From JADJGC01 sp964576925 (lineage in GTDB: Bacteria; Zixibacteria; MSB-5A5; CAIYYT01), in contig CAZNWJ010000003.1 in assembly GCA_964576925.1 (NCBI GenBank), positions 186,001 to 250,000 of the forward strand: a DNA stretch of 64,000 nucleotides, in the 5' to 3' direction. The translations under genes and the position numbers were made by a program. The notes under the pieces were generated by a model that was not told the DNA's origin, searched no databases, and saw only the letters and a list, made by a program, of their open reading frames with translations. Positions within the stretch are counted from its first letter, which is position 1. Each line of letters starts with the position of its first letter. This document shows positions 59,731-64,000 of the stretch, in pieces.

Positions 59731-60649
59731 GTTTCTCCTGCGACAAACCGATGTAAATGTCCTCGAAGGACGGAAGAATTCGGCGCAGCGAGTCGATGCC
59801 AAGCCCCGCCGCGGTGATTTGCCGGCGCACGTCCGCTTCGTCAACACCGCTGTTGACCGTGAGGTGGACGGTCTTGCCGAATAAAACGACCGAGGCAAAC
59901 GCCGGCGAACCATTCAGCGATTCTTTGGCCGCCCGCAGGTCAGGTGCTTCCAGCTCGAAGACAATGCGGGAAAAGCCGCGCCGGGCTTCGGCGGGGATGC
60001 CTTCGCTGATGACTTTGCCGCTGTGAAGCAGCACAAACCGGCTGGCGCGCTCGGCTTCGTCCATGTACGAGGAGCTGATAACAACAGTGGTGCCGTCGCG
60101 ATTGAGATCATAGAGTAGCCGCCAGAATTCACGGCGCGAGACGGGATCGACACCGTTGGTCGGTTCGTCGAGTAGCAGGATTTGCGGATTGTGGATCAGT
60201 GCGCAGGCGAGACCGAGCTTCTGCTTCATTCCGCCCGACAGGTTACCGGCAAGGCGCTCTGTGAATTTCTCCATGCGGGAGAACTCCAACAGCCTTCTCG
60301 TGCGCTCCGTTCGTTCGCGTCCGCGCACAGAAAAGAGATCGGCGAAGAACGCAATGTTCTCCGCAACGGTCAGGTCTTCGTAAAGGCCGAATCGTTGCGG
60401 CATATAGCCGATCGACACGGTAGTGAAAGCGCCATGGCGATCGCGGCCGTGACCAAACATCTTGATATCGCCGGAGTCAGCGTCGAGGATCCCCGCAAGT
60501 ATGCGCAGGAGCGTGGTCTTGCCGGCGCCGTCGGGGCCGACGATCGCGATGATCTCGCCGGCGGGCAGGTCGAGATTGATGTCGTTAAGGGCGCGCTGTC
60601 CCGCGTAGGACTTGCGCAGGGATAGGACAGAGACTGCCGCCGCGGTCAT
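59723..60649 (-). CDS. ABC transporter ATPase (N-terminal YbhF-like half)
   Basis: The 308-residue ATPase has Walker A GPDGAGKTT, signature LSGGMKQK, Walker B ILLLDEPTNGVDP and the switch SSSYMDEAERA, with a C-terminal YbhF/CcmA-type extension. It powers the exporter with its neighbour. It overlaps the membrane fusion gene by 4 nt and the next ATPase gene by 8 nt. Confidence 0.94.
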   Translation of the reverse strand: MTAAAVSVLSLRKSYAGQRALNDINLDLPAGEIIAIVGPDGAGKTTLLRILAGILDADSGDIKMFGHGRDRHGAFTTVSIGYMPQRFGLYEDLTVAENIAFFADLFSVRGRERTERTRRLLEFSRMEKFTERLAGNLSGGMKQKLGLACALIHNPQILLLDEPTNGVDPVSRREFWRLLYDLNRDGTTVVISSSYMDEAERASRFVLLHSGKVISEGIPAEARRGFSRIVFELEAPDLRAAKESLNGSPAFASVVLFGKTVHLTVNSGVDEADVRRQITAAGLGIDSLRRILPSFEDIYIGLSQEKHE

Positions 60650-61521
60650 GATTTTTTCAGGTAAACGTCGACTGGCAGTCCCGGCTTGAAGCGGCCGTCC
60701 GAATTATCGACCTTCACACGCACCGCAAAGACGAGTTTGATCCGCTCCTTCTTTGTCTGCACGTTCTTCGGGGTAAACTCGGCCTTCTGTGAGATAAAGG
60801 AAACCGTGCCGGAGACGGCCGTATGGGGATCGGAGTCAAGAAACACCTGTGCGGTGTCGGCGAGATGCACAGCGGGGATTTCGGTTTCCTTGACGTAAAT
60901 CTCAACCCAGGTGTCGCTCAGATCGACGAGTTCAAAAAGAGCCACTCCGGCAGCCGCCAACTCGCCGGCCTCAATAGTTGCGGCCTGGATGTAACCGGAG
61001 ATCGGCGAAAGCACCACGGTGTATCCCATTTGGACTGCGAGCGATTGCTGCTGGGCGGTAATCGATTGAAGTTTGGCTTCCAGTCCTTCGATGCGGCGCG
61101 CCCCGGACGAGACGGCAGCCCGCAGGTCATCGAGGTTCTTCTGTGGTATCGATCCGGCGGCAAAGGCTGCCTCCATGCGCTGTAAGTTGGCCCGGGCATT
61201 GGCGTGGTCGATGCGGGCGGCAGCCAATTCTTCCGTTGTCGCGGCGTAGGCCGCCGTCAGTTCTTGTTGCTTGGCGTCCAGCAGATCGCGCTCGATGATG
61301 ATCAGCGTATCTCCGGCATTGACTTCATCCCCCTTGCGGAAGCGCTTTTCCAGTACTTTGCCGCTGATCTGTGCGGCGACTGTAACGGCATTTGCTTCGA
61401 CCGTTCCGGAGGAGTAGATTACATCGGGGGGAAGTTGACTCGTCTTTTGACTGCGATAAATCAGAAAGACGAGTACAATCGAGATCACGATGAGAATCGG
61501 AATGATGGCTAAACGCCGCAT
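60646..61521 (-). CDS. HlyD-type membrane fusion protein (YbhG-like)
   Basis: The 291-residue adaptor has one N-terminal membrane anchor (about 5-22), a lipoyl-like barrel (SSGTVEANAVTVAAQISGKV and VVLSPISGYIQAATI), a coiled-coil hairpin (about 90-160) and a beta-barrel domain ending VDVYLKKS. It links the inner membrane exporter to an outer membrane channel. The ATG at 61519-61521 has GGAGG 7 nt upstream. It is the first gene of the operon, right after a strong promoter. Confidence 0.93.
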   Translation of the reverse strand: MRRLAIIPILIVISIVLVFLIYRSQKTSQLPPDVIYSSGTVEANAVTVAAQISGKVLEKRFRKGDEVNAGDTLIIIERDLLDAKQQELTAAYAATTEELAAARIDHANARANLQRMEAAFAAGSIPQKNLDDLRAAVSSGARRIEGLEAKLQSITAQQQSLAVQMGYTVVLSPISGYIQAATIEAGELAAAGVALFELVDLSDTWVEIYVKETEIPAVHLADTAQVFLDSDPHTAVSGTVSFISQKAEFTPKNVQTKKERIKLVFAVRVKVDNSDGRFKPGLPVDVYLKKS

Positions 61522-61554
61522 CTGTTCGCCTCCGGGAATCAAGAACTTCGATCG

Positions 61555-61583
61555 ATAATATGATACCCTTTATGCAGTTTCAA
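61555..61583 (-). promoter_or_regulatory. sigma70-type promoter of the efflux operon
   Basis: On the minus strand TTGAAA (61578-61583) and TATTAT (61555-61560) are 17 nt apart, about 35 nt upstream of the start codon. Both boxes match the consensus at five of six positions. Confidence 0.75.
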
Positions 61584-61594
61584 GACACAAAATC

Positions 61595-61619
61595 GAGGGG
61601 CGTGAGAATCAGTCCCCTC
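61595..61619 (-). terminator. terminator-like hairpin after the FAD oxidase gene
   Basis: On the minus strand GAGGGG and CCCCTC form a 6-bp stem with a 13-nt loop followed by GATTTTGTG, starting at the stop codon of the oxidase gene and preceding the efflux promoter. Confidence 0.5.
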
Positions 61620-63007
61620 TAGAAAATCTTCCCGGGATTCAGCTTGCCGTCAGGATCGAAGGCTGCCTTGACGCGCCGAAGGAGATCAAGGGTTGGCGCT
61701 TCAACTTCGAGAGGAAGGTAATCCTTCTTGGTAGTGCCGATTCCGTGCTCGCCGGAGATAGTGCCGTCAAGCGCGAGCGTCAATTGGAACAGCTCTGTCA
61801 CCGAGCGATGAATTTGCTCGCGAGTTTCTGCGGAGTCATCGGCGGCCATGAAGTTCACGTGCAGGTTGCCGTCTCCGGCATGGCCGAAGGAGTTGACTCG
61901 CAATCCGCTGCGACGCGAGAGTTCGGGAAGGGCAGCAACCAACTCGGGCAGCCGGGAGGGCGGAACCACGACGTCCTCAGACACCCGCAGTTTCGCGGCA
62001 GCAGTGATCGCGCGCGAGATTGACCGGCGCAGCGTCCACAGGTAATCGCGACGGCCGGCATCTGTGGTCTCTTCAAATTGTAGTGGTTGGTGCGACCTGA
62101 TAATTTTCTCCACCGCCGGCCCGTCGGTAGCAACCTCGCTTGCACCGCCGTCGACTTCGATCAAGAGCGCGGCGGCTGCCGGAATCGCGGCATCCCAGTT
62201 GAGGTAGGCAAACGTGCAGGCGATGGCATCGCCATCCATGAACTCGAGTACGGCCGGCACAACGCCGAAGGCCATTATATCAGCGACGACTTTGGCGGCC
62301 GCTTCCTGGGTTGCGAAGGCTGCAAAAAAGGTCTTTCGTTGCTCAGGCGGCTCGATTAGCTGCAAGGCAATCTTCGTCACTACGGCAAGTGTGCCCTCAG
62401 AACCGACTAGCAGAGAGCCCAGGCCGTAGGTCTCCGTCTCGGCAAAGCAGCCGGTCTGGATCAATTCGCCGCTGGCCATGTATCCTTCTAATCCGAGAAC
62501 ATAGTCTTTGGTCAGCCCGTATTTCTTGCAGCGAAGTCCTCCGGCGCATTCGGCAATATTCCCGCCGATACTGCATTCTTTGACACTGGCCGGATCGGGA
62601 GGGTAGAAGAGCCCCGCCGCCTCAGCGGCGTCAGCCAGAACCTGTGTAATCACGCCCGGCTCGACGATTGCCCGCTTGCCCTCTGAGTCCAATTCGAGAA
62701 TCCGATTTAGTCGCAGAAGCGAGAGAATCAGTCCGCCATGTTCAGCCAGCGCGCCGCCGGTGTAGCCCGTACCCGCGCCGCGCGGGACAATCGGGACGGC
62801 GTATTCCGTCGCCAGACGCAGTACTTGCGGCACGTGCTCGGCATGCTCGATATCGACTGCCGCCAGCGGCAAGCGGACGATCTCCGTCGCATCGTGGGAG
62901 CAGTCATCGAAGAATTTGCCGTCAGTGTGAACGTTTTCAACCCCGACAACCTGTCTCAGCTCTTCGAGGAGCCGGTCATTTGTCGTCGGTTGAGATGCGA
63001 AAGTCAT
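61619..63007 (-). CDS. FAD-linked oxidase, glycolate/D-lactate dehydrogenase (GlcD) type
   Basis: The 462-residue protein has an FAD-binding PCMH domain (PIVPRGAGTGYTGGAL, PPDPASVKECSIGGNIAECAGG, YGLGSLLVGSEGTLAVVT) and the C-terminal FAD-oxidase domain (VNSFGHAGDGNLHVNFM, DGTISGEHGIGTTKKDYLP). Members oxidise D-2-hydroxyacids such as glycolate or D-lactate. No GlcE or GlcF partner is adjacent, so a D-lactate type role is possible. The start overlaps the zinc-ribbon gene by 4 nt. Confidence 0.92.
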   Translation of the reverse strand: MTFASQPTTNDRLLEELRQVVGVENVHTDGKFFDDCSHDATEIVRLPLAAVDIEHAEHVPQVLRLATEYAVPIVPRGAGTGYTGGALAEHGGLILSLLRLNRILELDSEGKRAIVEPGVITQVLADAAEAAGLFYPPDPASVKECSIGGNIAECAGGLRCKKYGLTKDYVLGLEGYMASGELIQTGCFAETETYGLGSLLVGSEGTLAVVTKIALQLIEPPEQRKTFFAAFATQEAAAKVVADIMAFGVVPAVLEFMDGDAIACTFAYLNWDAAIPAAAALLIEVDGGASEVATDGPAVEKIIRSHQPLQFEETTDAGRRDYLWTLRRSISRAITAAAKLRVSEDVVVPPSRLPELVAALPELSRRSGLRVNSFGHAGDGNLHVNFMAADDSAETREQIHRSVTELFQLTLALDGTISGEHGIGTTKKDYLPLEVEAPTLDLLRRVKAAFDPDGKLNPGKIF

Positions 63008-63282
63008 TCAGACTTGCCCTTGGGCTTGGTGTCGCTCGCAGAACTCGAGCTGGAAGTGGAACCGGTAGCCGAATCTGAACTGGCTGCCTTCTTGTATGAA
63101 TCGCTGCGATAGTCGGTGATATAGAAGCCGCTCCCCTTGAACAACAAACCAGCACCGCCGGTGATCACGCGCATCACCACGCCGCCGCATTTCGGGCATT
63201 CGCGCAAAGGCGGATCAGACATTTTCTGGAATTCTTCGAACTCGTGATTGCAGGTTTGGCACCGGTACCAGTAAGTCGGCAT
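63004..63282 (-). CDS. FmdB-family zinc-ribbon protein
   Basis: The 92-residue protein begins MPTYWYRCQTCNHEFEEFQ with CxxC pairs at Cys8/Cys11 and Cys29/Cys32, then GAGLLFKGSGFYITDYRS, the FmdB putative regulatory protein layout, and ends in a Ser-rich tail. The family is widespread and its role unclear. AAGGAG lies 5 nt before the start. Coupled by overlap to the oxidase gene. Confidence 0.92.
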   Translation of the reverse strand: MPTYWYRCQTCNHEFEEFQKMSDPPLRECPKCGGVVMRVITGGAGLLFKGSGFYITDYRSDSYKKAASSDSATGSTSSSSSASDTKPKGKSE

Positions 63283-63325
63283 TAGGTCTCCTTCAATCGT
63301 ATTCTACGTTGATCCAAAATCAGCG

Positions 63326-63362
63326 TTTGCGCCCCGGGGTCGCATATGACCCCGGGCGCAAA
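63326..63362 (-). terminator. terminator-like hairpin after pta
   Basis: TTTGCGCC-C-CGGGGTC pairs with GACCCCGGGCGCAAA (15 bp with one bulged C; 6-nt loop), just after the pta stop codon. It lacks a T tract directly after the stem. Confidence 0.55.
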
Positions 63363-63371
63363 ATCGTTGGA

Positions 63372-64000
63372 TTAGATGCCTGTCATGGTCATCGCGATCG
63401 CCGTGACGTTCACGATGTCGTCGGCGGAACAACCGCGTGAAAGGTCGTTAACCGGCTTGGCCATTCCCTGGACGATCGGGCCGATGGCGTCGGCCTTGGC
63501 CATTCGCTGCACCAGTTTGTACGCGATGTTGCCCGCATCCAGGTCAGGGAAGATCAAGACATTGGCCTTGCCTTCAAGCGGTGACTGCGGCGCCTTGGAC
63601 TGCTGAACCTTGGGGATAATCGCCGCATCAACCTGCAACTCGCCGTCGACGATAAGCTTGGGATCGATCTGCTTCACCATCTCAAGGGCCTTGAGCACTT
63701 TCTCGCAATCCGGATGTTTTGCCGAGCCCTTGGTTGAGAACGAGAGCATGGCCACGCGCGGCTCTTCGCCCATCAAGGCCCGGTACGAGCGGGACGTCGC
63801 TACGGCGATCGCTGCCAATTGCTCGACATTGGGATTCGGGATGACGGCGCTGTCAGCAAAGAAAAACACTTTTTCCTTCTCGCCCATGAACTCCGGCAAC
63901 ACCATCATGAAGAAGCTCGAAACGGCGGTGATCCCCGGCGCCAGCCCAACGACCTGGATTCCGGCGCGCAGCACGTCACCGGTGGTATTGAGCGCGCCGG
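63372..64000 (-). CDS. pta: phosphate acetyltransferase (partial, C-terminal part)
   Basis: About 209 codons are present; the 5' part is beyond the right edge. The visible segment reads NTTGDVLRAGIQVVG, FFFADSAVIPNP, AMLSFSTKGSAKH, VDGELQVDAAIIP, NVLIFPDLDAGNIAYKLVQR and GPIVQGMAKPVNDLSRGC, the diagnostic C-terminal Pta/Ptb motifs. It interconverts acetyl-CoA and acetyl phosphate. The reading frame continues to the window edge without a start. Confidence 0.95.
   Translation of the reverse strand, partial: GALNTTGDVLRAGIQVVGLAPGITAVSSFFMMVLPEFMGEKEKVFFFADSAVIPNPNVEQLAAIAVATSRSYRALMGEEPRVAMLSFSTKGSAKHPDCEKVLKALEMVKQIDPKLIVDGELQVDAAIIPKVQQSKAPQSPLEGKANVLIFPDLDAGNIAYKLVQRMAKADAIGPIVQGMAKPVNDLSRGCSADDIVNVTAIAMTMTGI

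Overview
The window is bacterial chromosomal DNA, moderately GC-rich and gene-dense, with no rRNA, tRNA, CRISPR array, IS transposase or phage gene visible. Several traits point to the FCB superphylum and most probably to a lineage such as candidate phylum Zixibacteria: a secreted protein ending in two dockerin-like repeats with the GD-x-D/N-x-(N/D)-x-I-x-I-(S)-DAV...YIFGGGP pattern, a PorX-type response regulator with a PglZ domain beside a PorY-like kinase, and many GAF-containing kinases. This placement is inference from protein style, not from a marker-gene tree.

Layout. 1-5.5 kb: small metabolic and unknown genes, a MITE-like repeat, a haem-binding-type lipoprotein and a GAF-SpoIIE phosphatase. 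5.6-9.5 kb: a sigma70 promoter, a cobalamin riboswitch with its own intrinsic terminator, a TonB-dependent receptor and a secreted beta-propeller with dockerin-like repeats; together they resemble a B12 uptake pair (BtuB plus a BtuG-like surface propeller). 9.6-10.7 kb: a textbook -24/-12 (sigma54) promoter followed by a three-way-junction RNA ending in a U-tract, then a YdjC/ChbG-type deacetylase. 11-12.4 kb: a eukaryote-type citrate synthase with a perfect CRP-type palindrome just downstream of its promoter. 12.7-17.4 kb: a lipoprotein gene flanked by direct repeats, HIT hydrolase, small barrel protein, S41 protease and a MarR-GNAT fusion.

17.6-32.8 kb is a housekeeping block: rpsU-yqeY, csaA, ffh-rpsP-khpA-rimM-trmD-rplS (rimM apparently starts at AUA), rnhB-yraN, rqcH (opposite strand), yicC-gmk-rpoZ-topA-xerC-hslV-hslU. 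32.8-39.8 kb holds surface-polysaccharide genes: an SLBB export protein, WbpD/WbpE/WbpI-like nucleotide-sugar enzymes and a membrane dehydratase with a duplicated membrane region. 39.8-47.6 kb: serS, PorY-like kinase, porX, tsaE, a tsaB-rimI fusion, accD and folC, many overlapping by 1-17 nt and so probably translationally coupled.

47.6-56.4 kb is a signalling island: a GAF kinase, a receiver-GAF-GAF-kinase protein, a CPA2 antiporter, an NtrC-family sigma54 activator, a likely sigma54 promoter in front of a degenerate GGDEF protein, a lone receiver and an unknown protein. 56.5-61.6 kb is a five-gene YbhGFSR-type ABC efflux operon on the minus strand with a strong promoter. 61.6-64 kb: a GlcD-type FAD oxidase, an FmdB zinc-ribbon protein and the 3' part of phosphate acetyltransferase.
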